Below, piece by piece: positions 1 to 7,807 of a DNA stretch of 64,000 nt. The translations under genes were made by a program, and so were the position numbers. The notes beneath the pieces were generated by a model that did no database searches, was not told where the DNA came from, and saw only the letters and a list, made by a program, of their open reading frames with translations. Origin of the DNA: Streptomyces lunaelactis (GTDB lineage Bacteria; Actinomycetota; Actinomycetes; Streptomycetales; Streptomycetaceae); the NCBI RefSeq assembly GCF_003054555.1, contig NZ_CP026304.1:4340001-4404000 (forward strand). Direction: 5' to 3'. How positions within the stretch are numbered: position 1 is the first letter of the stretch; every line of letters starts with the position of its first letter.

Positions 1-2
1 CA

Positions 3-1319
3 CCGAAGGACCGCCGGCGACAGCACGACCGAGAGATCATCGCGCTCGCGGTCCCCGCCTTCGGAGCCCTCGTCGCCGAGCCGCTCTTCGTGATGGTCGA
101 CAGTGCAGTCGTCGGCCACCTCGGTACGCCGCAACTCGCCGGCCTGGGCGTCGCAGCGGCCCTTCTGATGACCGCAGTGAGCATCTTCGTCTTTCTCGCC
201 TACGCGACCACAGCCGCCGTCGCACGCCGCGTCGGCGCGGGCGATCTCGCGGCCGCCATCCGGCAGGGCATGGACGGCATCTGGCTCGCGCTGCTGCTCG
301 GTGTCGTCGTCATCGCCGTCACCCTCCCCACCGCTCCCTGGCTCGTCCAGCTCTTCGGCGCCTCTGACACCGCAGCCCCGTACGCCACCACGTACCTGCG
401 GATCTCCAGCCTCGGCATCCCCGCGATGCTGGTCGTGCTCGCCGCCACCGGCGTACTGCGCGGCCTCCAGGACACCAGGACCCCTCTGTATGTCGCCATC
501 GGCGGCTTCGCCGCCAACGCGGCGCTCAATGTCGGACTCGTCTACGGCGCCGGACTCGGCGTCGCCGGCTCCGCCTGGGGCACGGTCATCGCCCAGTGCG
601 CGATGGCCGCCGCCTATCTGATCGTGGTCGTACGGGGAGCGCGTCGGCACGGCGCCTCCCTGCGCCCCGACACCGTAGGGATACGAGCCAGTGCCCAGGC
701 AGGTGCCCCTCTCCTGGTCCGTACGCTCTCACTGCGCGCCGTCCTGCTGATCGCCACCGCTGTGGCGGCCCGCCTGGGCGACACCGATATCGCCGCCCAC
801 CAGATCGTCCTCTCCCTGTGGAACCTGATGTCCTTTGCACTCGACGCGATCGCCATCGCCGGGCAGTCGATCATCGGCCGCTATCTGGGAGCCGACGACG
901 CAGAGGGTGCCCGGCAGGCCTGTCGCCGCATGGTGCAGTGGGGCGCCGCCGCAGGTGTGGTGCTCGGCATTCTGGTCGTTGTTTCCCGGCCGTTCTTCAT
1001 CCCCCTGTTCACCAGCGACCAGGCGGTGCAGGACACTCTGCTCCCGGCGCTGCTGGTGGTAGCCGTCTCCCAGCCGATCGCCGGCATCGTCTTCGTACTG
1101 GACGGCGTACTGATGGGAGCGGGCGACGGCCGCTATCTGGCCGGGGCGATGCTGGTCACGCTGGCAGTCTTCGCCCCTGTCGCCCTGCTCGTCCCCGCCT
1201 TCGGCGGCGGACTGACCACCCTGTGGTTGGCCATGACGCTGATGATGACCGTCCGCATGCTGACTCTCTGGCTCCGCGCCCGCTCCGGTCGCTGGATCGT
1301 CACCGGCGCCACGCGCTGA
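3..1319 (+). CDS. MATE family efflux transporter (5' end missing)
   Basis: Multidrug and toxin extrusion membrane transporter of the DinF/NorM type, which exports cationic compounds in exchange for H+ or Na+. The frame is open from the window edge, so the N-terminus lies outside. The visible part starts with residues DREIIALAVPAFGALVAEP, typical of the first MATE helix, and continues through about eleven hydrophobic segments in two similar halves. The family is usually about 440 residues, so only a few N-terminal residues are missing. It converges on the leftward rplI operon; a parS site and a shared hairpin fill the gap. The family is clear, the substrate unknown. Confidence 0.9.
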   Translation, partial: PKDRRRQHDREIIALAVPAFGALVAEPLFVMVDSAVVGHLGTPQLAGLGVAAALLMTAVSIFVFLAYATTAAVARRVGAGDLAAAIRQGMDGIWLALLLGVVVIAVTLPTAPWLVQLFGASDTAAPYATTYLRISSLGIPAMLVVLAATGVLRGLQDTRTPLYVAIGGFAANAALNVGLVYGAGLGVAGSAWGTVIAQCAMAAAYLIVVVRGARRHGASLRPDTVGIRASAQAGAPLLVRTLSLRAVLLIATAVAARLGDTDIAAHQIVLSLWNLMSFALDAIAIAGQSIIGRYLGADDAEGARQACRRMVQWGAAAGVVLGILVVVSRPFFIPLFTSDQAVQDTLLPALLVVAVSQPIAGIVFVLDGVLMGAGDGRYLAGAMLVTLAVFAPVALLVPAFGGGLTTLWLAMTLMMTVRMLTLWLRARSGRWIVTGATR

Positions 1320-1326
1320 ACTTCGA

Positions 1327-1342
1327 TGTTTCACGTGAAACA
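1327..1342. other. parS centromere site
   Basis: Perfect 16-bp palindrome TGTTTCACGTGAAACA, the ParB-binding site of Streptomyces. It lies in the gap between the convergent MATE gene and rplI, beside their terminator hairpin. Confidence 0.93.
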
Positions 1343-1365
1343 CGACACGTGCAGGACGTCAAAGC

Positions 1366-1398
1366 GGAAGGGCCGCACCCTTGGGGTGCGACCCTTCC
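1366..1398. terminator. Bidirectional terminator between MATE gene and rplI
   Basis: Inverted repeat with two 15-nt arms (1366-1380 and 1384-1398), one mismatch and a 3-nt loop. It has no strong U tract but is placed correctly for both convergent genes. Confidence 0.7.
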
Positions 1399-1428
1399 TA
1401 CTGCTCAGTCGAGCAAGTTACGCAGCGC

Positions 1429-1875
1429 TCAGGCGGCGATGACCTCGACGCCAAGCTTCGCGGCAACCTCGGGGTGCAGACGCACAGACACCTGGTGCGA
1501 ACCCAGGGTCTTGATCGGCGAACCGAGCTCAACGCGGCGCTTGTCGACCTCCGGACCACCGGCAGCCTTGATCGCCGAGGCGATGTCGGCCGGGGTGACG
1601 GAACCGAAGAGACGGCCGGCGTCGCCGGAGCGAACAGCCAGACGGACCTTGACGGCTTCGAGCTGGCCCTTGATCGAATTGGCCTGCTCGATGGTCGCGA
1701 TCTCGTGGATCTTGCGGGCGCGGCGGATCTGCGCCACGTCCTTCTCGCCACCCTTGGTCCAGCGGATCGCGAAACCACGCGGGACCAGGTAGTTGCGAGC
1801 GTATCCGTCCTTGACGTCAACGACGTCGCCGGCGGCACCGAGGCCAGAGACCTCGTGGGTGAGGATGATCTTCAT
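1429..1875 (-). CDS. rplI: 50S ribosomal protein L9
   Basis: L9 binds 23S rRNA and helps keep the reading frame during translation. The 148-residue product has the usual N-terminal domain ([30 protein letters not shown]), the long connecting helix and a C-terminal domain ending near [12 protein letters not shown], so it is full length. ATG start with a purine-rich upstream site. Last gene of the rpsF-ssb-rpsR-rplI operon, 18 nt after rpsR, followed by a hairpin. Confidence 0.97.
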   Translation of the reverse strand: MKIILTHEVSGLGAAGDVVDVKDGYARNYLVPRGFAIRWTKGGEKDVAQIRRARKIHEIATIEQANSIKGQLEAVKVRLAVRSGDAGRLFGSVTPADIASAIKAAGGPEVDKRRVELGSPIKTLGSHQVSVRLHPEVAAKLGVEVIAA

Positions 1876-1893
1876 TAGTCGGTCACCCTTCCC

Positions 1894-2130
1894 TTATCGC
1901 GCGGTGGACGTGTAGGGCAGCAGCGCCATCTCACGGCTGTTCTTCACAGCCGTGGCGACGTCACGCTGGTGCTGCGTGCAGTTGCCGGTGACGCGACGGG
2001 CACGGATCTTGCCGCGGTCGGAAATGAACTTCCGCAGCATGTTCGTGTCCTTGTAGTCCACGTACACGGTCTTGTCCTTGCAGAATGCGCAGACCTTCTT
2101 CTTAGGCTTGCGCACAGGCGGCTTCGCCAT
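1894..2130 (-). CDS. rpsR: 30S ribosomal protein S18
   Basis: S18 is a small-subunit protein that binds next to S6. The 78-residue product contains KVCAFCKDK, a CxxC pair, and a later cysteine in VTGNCTQ, so this is the cysteine-containing (zinc-ribbon, 'C+') form. Streptomyces often carry a second, cysteine-free S18 elsewhere under zinc control; that is family knowledge, not seen here. Third gene of the operon, 43 nt after ssb. Confidence 0.97.
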   Translation of the reverse strand: MAKPPVRKPKKKVCAFCKDKTVYVDYKDTNMLRKFISDRGKIRARRVTGNCTQHQRDVATAVKNSREMALLPYTSTAR

Positions 2131-2173
2131 TGTGTTTCTCCTGTGTGATCAAGAAGTTGGGTACGAGCTGCCC

Positions 2174-2773
2174 TTAGAAGGGAGGCTCGTCCGAGTAGCC
2201 GCCGCCAGAACCGCCGGAGCTTCCGGAGCTTCCGCCCCAGCTGCCCCCACTGCCCTGCTGCTGGCCGCCGCCGGCCGGCGCGCTGGTCGCCCAGGGGTCG
2301 TCGGCGGGTGCACCGCCGCCGCCCTGCTGCTGACCACCACCGGGACCGCCGCCCCAGTTGCCGCCGCCCTGCTGCTGACCGCCGCCATAGCCACCCTGGC
2401 CACCGCGACCGGTGGTCTTGGTGACCTTGGCCGTGGCGTTCTTCAGGCTGGGGCCGACTTCCTCGACATCCAGCTCGTAGACCGTGCGCTTGACGCCCTC
2501 GCGGTCCTCGTAGGACCGCTGCTTCAGCCGGCCCTGCACGACGACGCGCATGCCTCGCGTAAGCGACTCCGCGACGTTCTCCGCCGCCTGACGCCAGACC
2601 GAGCAGGTGAGGAACAGGCCTTCGCCGTCCTTCCACTCATTGGTCTGCTTGTCAAAGATGCGGGGAGTGGACGCGACACGGAACTTCGCGACCGCCGCAC
2701 CGGACGGGGTGAAGCGCAGCTCGGGGTCGTCGACGAGATTGCCGACGACCGTGATGACGGTCTCGCCTGCCAT
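2174..2773 (-). CDS. ssb: Single-stranded DNA-binding protein
   Basis: SSB coats single-stranded DNA at replication forks and recruits repair proteins. The 199-residue product begins [25 protein letters not shown], the start of the OB fold, which runs to about residue 110. A long Gly/Gln-rich disordered linker (about 120-185) follows, then the acidic protein-docking tip ending DEPPF. Its place between rpsF and rpsR is conserved in bacteria and couples its expression to ribosomal proteins. This is the longer, main actinobacterial SSB type. Confidence 0.97.
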   Translation of the reverse strand: MAGETVITVVGNLVDDPELRFTPSGAAVAKFRVASTPRIFDKQTNEWKDGEGLFLTCSVWRQAAENVAESLTRGMRVVVQGRLKQRSYEDREGVKRTVYELDVEEVGPSLKNATAKVTKTTGRGGQGGYGGGQQQGGGNWGGGPGGGQQQGGGGAPADDPWATSAPAGGGQQQGSGGSWGGSSGSSGGSGGGYSDEPPF

Positions 2774-2847
2774 GGGTGAACCTCTCGGCGGGGATTGCTT
2801 CTGGCTGCTTGCTGCTACTCGAACCCGATGACCTCTGAGCTAGATGC

Positions 2848-3138
2848 TCAGTGGGTCTCGGGACGGAGGACCTTGGTCCGGAGGACCGACTCGTTCAGGT
2901 TCATCTGGCGGTCGAGCTCCTTGACGACCGCAGGCTCGGCCTGCAGGTCGATGACCGAGTAGATGCCCTCGGGCTTCTTCTTGATCTCGTACGAGAGACG
3001 ACGACGGCCCCAGGTGTCGACCTTCTCAACCTTTCCGTTGCCCTCACGGACGACGGAGAGGAAGTTCTCGATCAGCGGGGAGACAGCGCGCTCCTCGAGA
3101 TCGGGGTCGAGGATGACCATCACTTCGTAGTGACGCAT
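2848..3138 (-). CDS. rpsF: 30S ribosomal protein S6
   Basis: S6 pairs with S18 on the small-subunit platform. The true start is the ATG at 3136-3138 ([21 protein letters not shown]), preceded by AGGAGG at good spacing; longer upstream starts in the same frame lack such a site and add non-family sequence. The product is 96 residues, the family length, and ends [12 protein letters not shown]. First gene of the rpsF-ssb-rpsR-rplI operon. Confidence 0.96.
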
Positions 3139-3398
3139 GTGGAACCCACCTCCTTTGGACTCAGCGGCCACGGTCGTTCCGTGGCAGGAGGGTCGTGATG
3201 CGTAAGCAACGATATCGGCCGCCACTGACAATCCCGAGGGATTGCGTTCTGGCCTGGGCAGACACCGGTGCAGACCGTACAGAGTACCCGCAGACAGCCT
3301 TCCGGTTGAAATCCGGTGGCCAGGGGACGCAATCTGTACACATCGGGTGTGCGCGGCGCTACGATGCGCCGCCTTCCGGCAACGCCAGGAGGTGCCCC
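3139..3398. promoter_or_regulatory. Divergent promoter region, rpsF operon and small membrane protein gene
   Basis: The 260-bp gap between divergent genes must hold both promoters. On the minus strand TTCAAC and TACTCT occur 18 nt apart around 3280-3310, a possible -35/-10 pair for the ribosomal operon. AGGAGG lies just before the rightward gene's ATG at 3399. No ORF here is credible. Confidence 0.4.
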
Positions 3399-3713
3399 AT
3401 GGCACAGGCAACGCGACCTCAGTCCTCCGTCTCCCTCTTCGCCACCGACGGCAAGCCCCATCCCCTTCAGGACACCCTGATGGCGGTCACCGTGGTGCTC
3501 GGAGCTCTCGCTTTCGTCTCGGCGATGTTCGACAGCCTCCATCTGCTCAGCTCGTGGTCCGGGCTGGTGGGGATCCTCACAGGCGCCTACGGGCAATTCA
3601 TCTCGGTGACGACACGGGAGCGCTTCGCGCTGATCCTCGGCCTCGGCGCCTCCGCGTTCGGCTTCTTCCTCGGCATGGCACACGGCGGACTGTTCGGCGG
3701 GCTCCTGGGCTAG
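3399..3713 (+). CDS. Small hypothetical membrane protein
   Basis: A 104-residue protein of unknown function. The ATG at 3399 follows CAGGAGG at ideal spacing; upstream in-frame codons do not look like protein. Three hydrophobic segments are visible: about residues 28-45 ([17 protein letters not shown]), 50-65 and 80-100, the last glycine-rich ([13 protein letters not shown]). The N-terminal 25 residues are polar and probably cytoplasmic. It is the first of a rightward series with femX and the alanine-racemase-like gene. Nothing in the sequence assigns a role. Confidence 0.8.
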
Positions 3714-3875
3714 GGCGGAACGGGACCGGAACAGAAACAGAGTCAGGAGGGGACGGGGGTCACAACGACGCTCTCCCCTGCGGCCATCCGGGGCGCTCCA
3801 CCGGCGCAGTAGGCTTCGGCGCGAGAGCCGGAGCCCCTGTATCCATGGGGACACACCTGCCGAGGAGCGCCCCGC

Positions 3876-4994
3876 ATGAGCCTGACCCTGAGGACCATCA
3901 GCCGAGAGCAGCATCTGGCTTATGTACAGAGCCTGCCCGCGGCAAGTCACTGCCAGGTCCCGGCGTGGGCGGATGTGAAGACTGAATGGCGCTCGGAGAA
4001 CCTTGGCTGGTTCGACAAGAGCGGTGAACTGGTGGGCGCCGGCCTGGTGTTGTACCGCCAGCTGCCCAAGATCAAGCGCTATCTCGCGTACCTGCCCGAG
4101 GGCCCGGTGATCAACTGGTACGCGCCGAATCTGGACGACTGGCTGCAGCCGATGCTCGCCCACCTCAAGCAGCAGGGCGCCTTCTCCGTGAAGATGGGCC
4201 CCCCTGTGGTCATCCGGCGCTGGGACGCGCCGGCGATCAAGGCGGGGATCCAGGACCCGGATGTGAAGCGCCTGCGTGACGTGGAGGCGACGCACATCGA
4301 GCCGCGTGCCTTCGAAGTGGCGGACCGGCTGCGGAAGATGGGCTGGCAGCAGGGCGAGGACGGCGGCGCCGGCTTCGGGGACGTGCAGCCGCGGTACGTG
4401 TACCAGGTGCCGCTGGCGAACCGTTCGCTCGACGATGTCCTCAAGGGCTTCAACCAGCTGTGGCGCCGCAACATCAAGAAGGCCGAGAAGGCAGGTGTCG
4501 AGGTCGTCCAGGGTGGTTACGAGGACCTCGCCGAGTGGCAGCGGCTGTACGAGATCACCGCGGTGCGCGATCACTTCCGGCCGCGCCCGCTCTCGTACTT
4601 CCAGCGCATGTGGACGGTGCTCAACTCCGAGGACCCGAACCGCATGCGCCTGTACTTCGCGCGGCACAACGGAGTGAACCTGTCCGCGGCGACGATGCTC
4701 GTCGTCGGTGGGCATGTCTGGTACTCGTACGGCGCGTCCGACAACATCGGGCGTGAGGTCAGGCCCTCGAACGCGATGCAGTGGCGGATGCTGCGCGATG
4801 CCTACGCGATGGGCGCGACCGTCTACGACCTGCGCGGCATCAGCGACTCGCTCGACGAGACCGACCACCTCTTCGGCCTGATCCAGTTCAAGGTCGGCAC
4901 CGGTGGCGAGGCTGTGGAGTATGTCGGCGAGTGGGACTTCCCGCTCAACAAGCTGCTCCACAAGGCGCTCGACATGTACATGTCGCGCCGCTGA
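3876..4994 (+). CDS. femX: FemX-type peptidyltransferase (FemAB family)
   Basis: Adds an amino acid from aminoacyl-tRNA (glycine in Streptomyces) to the side chain of the peptidoglycan precursor, building the interpeptide bridge at the inner membrane face. The 372-residue product has the doubled GNAT fold of the family: an N-terminal half with HCQVPAWADVKTEWR and YLPEGPVINW, and a second half with LWRRNIKKAEKAGVEV and ASDNIGREVRPSNAMQWRMLRDAYAMGATVYDLRGI. The ATG at 3876 follows GAGGAG. In S. coelicolor the FemX gene has this same neighbourhood. An alanine-racemase-like gene follows 145 bp downstream. The symbol rests on synteny and motifs. Confidence 0.88.
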   Translation: MSLTLRTISREQHLAYVQSLPAASHCQVPAWADVKTEWRSENLGWFDKSGELVGAGLVLYRQLPKIKRYLAYLPEGPVINWYAPNLDDWLQPMLAHLKQQGAFSVKMGPPVVIRRWDAPAIKAGIQDPDVKRLRDVEATHIEPRAFEVADRLRKMGWQQGEDGGAGFGDVQPRYVYQVPLANRSLDDVLKGFNQLWRRNIKKAEKAGVEVVQGGYEDLAEWQRLYEITAVRDHFRPRPLSYFQRMWTVLNSEDPNRMRLYFARHNGVNLSAATMLVVGGHVWYSYGASDNIGREVRPSNAMQWRMLRDAYAMGATVYDLRGISDSLDETDHLFGLIQFKVGTGGEAVEYVGEWDFPLNKLLHKALDMYMSRR

Positions 4995-5139
4995 CGATGG
5001 TAGGGGCGGCGTCACGGCTGATCGAACGGCCGTCGGCAGGATCGAGACCGCTGACGATGCCGCGCACAACGCCGTAGTCTCGTAAATCTCGTACATACCT
5101 CTGATACACCGCAGCCACCAGAAAGGTTCCGGGCCGGCC

Positions 5140-6171
5140 ATGGCGCTCTCCCTCTACGTCGACACCGCGCGCTGGCGGGCGCACCAGAAGTCCGTGATCG
5201 ACCAGTTCCCCGGCCTCGTACCGGTCTGCAAGGGCAACGGCTACGGCTTCGGTCATGAGCGGCTCTCGGACGAGGCCTCGCGCTTCGGTTCCGACATGCT
5301 GGCCGTCGGCACCACCTACGAAGCGGCCCGGATCAAGGACTGGTTCAGCGGCGACCTCCTCGTCCTCACGCCCTTCCGGCGGGGCGAGGAGCCGGTTCCG
5401 CTGCCCGACCGCGTCATCCGCTCCGTCTCCTCGGTCGACGGCGTGCACGCCCTGGTGGGCGCGCGGGTCGTCATCGAGTGCATGAGCTCCATGAGGCGCC
5501 ACGGCGTGAGCGAGCAGGAGCTGGGACAACTGCACGCCGCCATCGAGGACGTACGCCTCGAAGGCTTCGCGCTTCACCTCCCCCTCGACCGTACGGACGG
5601 CTCGGACGCGGTCGAAGAGGTCATCGGCTGGATGGACCGGCTGCGCGCGGCCCGGCTGCCGCTGCACACCATGTTCGTCAGCCATCTGCGCGCCCAGGAA
5701 CAGGCCCGCCTCCAGCAGCAGTTCCCGCAGACCCGCTTCCGCGCGCGTATCGGCACAAGGCTGTGGCTCGGCGACCACGAGGCGACCGAGTACCGCGGCG
5801 CGGTTCTCGACGTCACACGTGTCGCCAAAGGGGATCGTTTCGGCTACCGCCAGCAGAAGACCGCCTCCGACGGCTGGCTGGTCGTCGTCGCCGGCGGTAC
5901 CTCCCACGGCGTCGGCCTGGAGGCCCCGAAGGCCCTGCACGGTGTGATGCCGCGCGCCAAGGGTGTCGCCCGTGCCGGACTGGCGACCGTGAACCGTAAC
6001 CTCTCGCCGTTCGTCTGGGCGGGCAAGCAGCGCTGGTTCGCCGAGCCGCCGCACATGCAGGTCTCGATCCTGTTCGTGCCGTCGGACGCGCAGGAGCCGA
6101 AGGTCGGCGACGAACTGGTGGCTCATCTGCGTCATACGACGACGCAGTTCGACCGCCTCGTCGACCGCTAG
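5140..6171 (+). CDS. Alanine racemase-like PLP-binding protein
   Basis: The 343-residue protein resembles alanine racemase in its N-terminal PLP barrel: VPVCKGNGYGFG (28-38) matches the PLP-lysine motif, with Lys31 the predicted Schiff-base residue. GDRFGYRQ near residue 230 opens the C-terminal beta domain. That half is atypical: I do not see the usual substrate-binding Met-Asp motif, though a VGDELVAHLR segment is in the expected place. It may racemise another amino acid or be a PLP-binding protein without racemase activity. It sits beside femX, suggesting peptidoglycan precursor work. The ATG has a weak distant AGAAAGG site. Confidence 0.75.
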   Translation: MALSLYVDTARWRAHQKSVIDQFPGLVPVCKGNGYGFGHERLSDEASRFGSDMLAVGTTYEAARIKDWFSGDLLVLTPFRRGEEPVPLPDRVIRSVSSVDGVHALVGARVVIECMSSMRRHGVSEQELGQLHAAIEDVRLEGFALHLPLDRTDGSDAVEEVIGWMDRLRAARLPLHTMFVSHLRAQEQARLQQQFPQTRFRARIGTRLWLGDHEATEYRGAVLDVTRVAKGDRFGYRQQKTASDGWLVVVAGGTSHGVGLEAPKALHGVMPRAKGVARAGLATVNRNLSPFVWAGKQRWFAEPPHMQVSILFVPSDAQEPKVGDELVAHLRHTTTQFDRLVDR

Positions 6172-6187
6172 AGAGCAGAACGACCGG

Positions 6188-7684
6188 CTAGTTCCCAGGA
6201 TCCTGGGAACGCGTCCCCCACTCCACCCGCGGCCCCTCCAGGGCGTGCGCGGCGTGCCGTGGCGGATGCGCCGCCTGCCCCAGTACGAAGACGTCGTCGG
6301 CTCCGTCGAGCACACCGCCCGACGGGTCGTCCGACCCGTCCTTGCGTACGCCGTCCCGCTCCGGCATCAGGATGTCCCGCACGACCACCGCGCACAGGTA
6401 CAGCGTCCCCAGCAGATGCAGGGCGATCGCCACCTGGTAGCCCTCGGGCGGCAGCCCCTGGTGCTTGGGGCTGGTCGTGTACGCGAGGTACATCCAGATC
6501 CCCAGGAAGTACATGACCTCGCAGGCCTGCCAGATCAGGAAGTCCCGCCAGCGCGGCCTGGCCAGCGCGGCGAGCGGAATCAGCCACAGTACGTACTGCG
6601 GTGAGTAGACCTTGTTGGTGACGATGAACGCGGCGACGACCAGGAAGGCGAGCTGCGCGAAACGGGGCCGCCGCGGCGCGCTGAGCGTCAGCGCGGCGAT
6701 GCCCGCACAGGCAAGCAGCATCAGCAGCGTCGCGTAGGTGTTCACCGACTCGACTTCCATGGGCTCACCCGTACGCTGCGTGATGATCAGCCAGAACGAG
6801 CCGAAGTCGACCTGCCGCTCCTGGCTGAAGGTGTAGAACTTCTTCCACCCCTCCGGCGCCAGCAGCATCACGGGCAGATTCACGACCAGCCAAGCGCCTG
6901 CCGCGCCGAGCGCCGCAGTGGCGAACTCTCGCCATTTACCCGCCCGCCAGCACAGCAGCAGCAGCGGCCCGAGCAGCAGCACGGGGTAGAGCTTGGCGGC
7001 GGTCGCCAGCCCGATGAGGATGCCGAAAGCCAGTACCCGGCCGCGCGACCACATCAGCATCGCGGCGGCGGTGAGCGCCACGGCCAGCAGATCCCAGTTG
7101 ATGGTGGCGGTGAGCGCGAACGCGGGTGCCAGAGCCACCAGCAGCGCGTCCCAGGGCCGGCGACGGTGCGTACGGGCCACACAGACGGCGATGATCGCGG
7201 TGCAGATCATCAGCAGGCCTGCGTTGACCATCCAGTACATCTGCTCCTGGTTCTGCATGGAGCCGCCGGCCAGATCGAGCCACGAAGCCACCTGCATGAA
7301 CAGACCCGTCAGAACGGGGTACTCGAGGTACTCCATATCGCCGGGCAGCCGGTCGAAGTACGGAATGAGACCCTCCGAGAAGCCACGCCCGAGGTAGAGG
7401 TGCGGAATGTCGGAGTAACAGGCGTGTGTGTACTGGGAGCTGGTGCCTCGGAACCAGGCCCAGTTGTAACAGGGCATCTTCTGCACCATGCCGAGCGCAA
7501 ACATGCCGATCGCCACCAGTGCGATGACACGTACGGGATTGAGCCAGCCGCTGCTGCCGCGCCAGGCGAAGCGACCGGCGGGCCCGCCGATCAGCTCGCT
7601 GCCGGACGCGGCGATGGGGTCCTGCCGCGTGGGGCGTACGTCCGGCCGGTCCTGGTACACGCTGGTCTCTTTTGCGCTGGGCAT
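6188..7684 (-). CDS. GT87-type membrane glycosyltransferase (DUF2029)
   Basis: Polytopic membrane protein of the GT-C class that moves sugars from polyprenyl-phosphate donors outside the membrane. About 498 residues with some ten hydrophobic helices. Typical GT87 features are the first loop with PYFDRLPGDMEYLEYPVLTG, ALTATINWDLLAVAL, and VTNKVYSPQYVLWLIPL near the C-terminus. I chose the ATG at 7684 (MPSAKETSV), which has AGGA 10 nt upstream; an in-frame start at 7789 would run through the terminator-like hairpin of the upstream gene. The acceptor is unknown; mannosyl or arabinosyl transfer is the family norm. It follows a penicillin-binding protein gene on the same strand and converges on the alanine-racemase-like gene. 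Confidence 0.85.
   Translation of the reverse strand: MPSAKETSVYQDRPDVRPTRQDPIAASGSELIGGPAGRFAWRGSSGWLNPVRVIALVAIGMFALGMVQKMPCYNWAWFRGTSSQYTHACYSDIPHLYLGRGFSEGLIPYFDRLPGDMEYLEYPVLTGLFMQVASWLDLAGGSMQNQEQMYWMVNAGLLMICTAIIAVCVARTHRRRPWDALLVALAPAFALTATINWDLLAVALTAAAMLMWSRGRVLAFGILIGLATAAKLYPVLLLGPLLLLCWRAGKWREFATAALGAAGAWLVVNLPVMLLAPEGWKKFYTFSQERQVDFGSFWLIITQRTGEPMEVESVNTYATLLMLLACAGIAALTLSAPRRPRFAQLAFLVVAAFIVTNKVYSPQYVLWLIPLAALARPRWRDFLIWQACEVMYFLGIWMYLAYTTSPKHQGLPPEGYQVAIALHLLGTLYLCAVVVRDILMPERDGVRKDGSDDPSGGVLDGADDVFVLGQAAHPPRHAAHALEGPRVEWGTRSQDPGN
6191..6210. terminator. 20-bp perfect palindrome at a convergent gene junction
   Basis: GTTCCCAGGATCCTGGGAAC is a perfect palindrome covering the last codons of the GT87 gene, 20 nt after the stop of the alanine-racemase-like gene. 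It may end both transcripts; a protein-binding role cannot be excluded. Confidence 0.45.
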
Positions 7685-7719
7685 GCTGCACATCCTGCCG
7701 TACGGGGCCCGGGACACGG

Positions 7720-7776
7720 CGAGGGCCGCCGCACCGGAGTGCACAGGGTGCTGTGCGTACCGGGCGGCGGCCCTCG
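7720..7776 (-). terminator. Terminator after the penicillin-binding protein gene
   Basis: A 13-bp perfect stem (7720-7732 with 7764-7776) encloses a smaller 6-bp hairpin (GCACAG/CTGTGC, 7741-7756). It lies between the stop of the leftward penicillin-binding protein gene and the GT87 start. Confidence 0.65.
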
Positions 7777-7807
7777 TGGCGTTGCTCAAGCCGGTCCGGA
7801 CCGGCTG

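Noticed and set aside
3120..5141. A 673-residue leftward frame antisense to femX and covering the rpsF start
   Set aside because: femX and rpsF are well supported; the antisense protein has biased composition and no motifs.
7684..7789. N-terminal extension of the GT87 protein to 7789
   Set aside because: It would run through a strong terminator-like hairpin and adds unrelated residues; the ATG at 7684 has a ribosome site.
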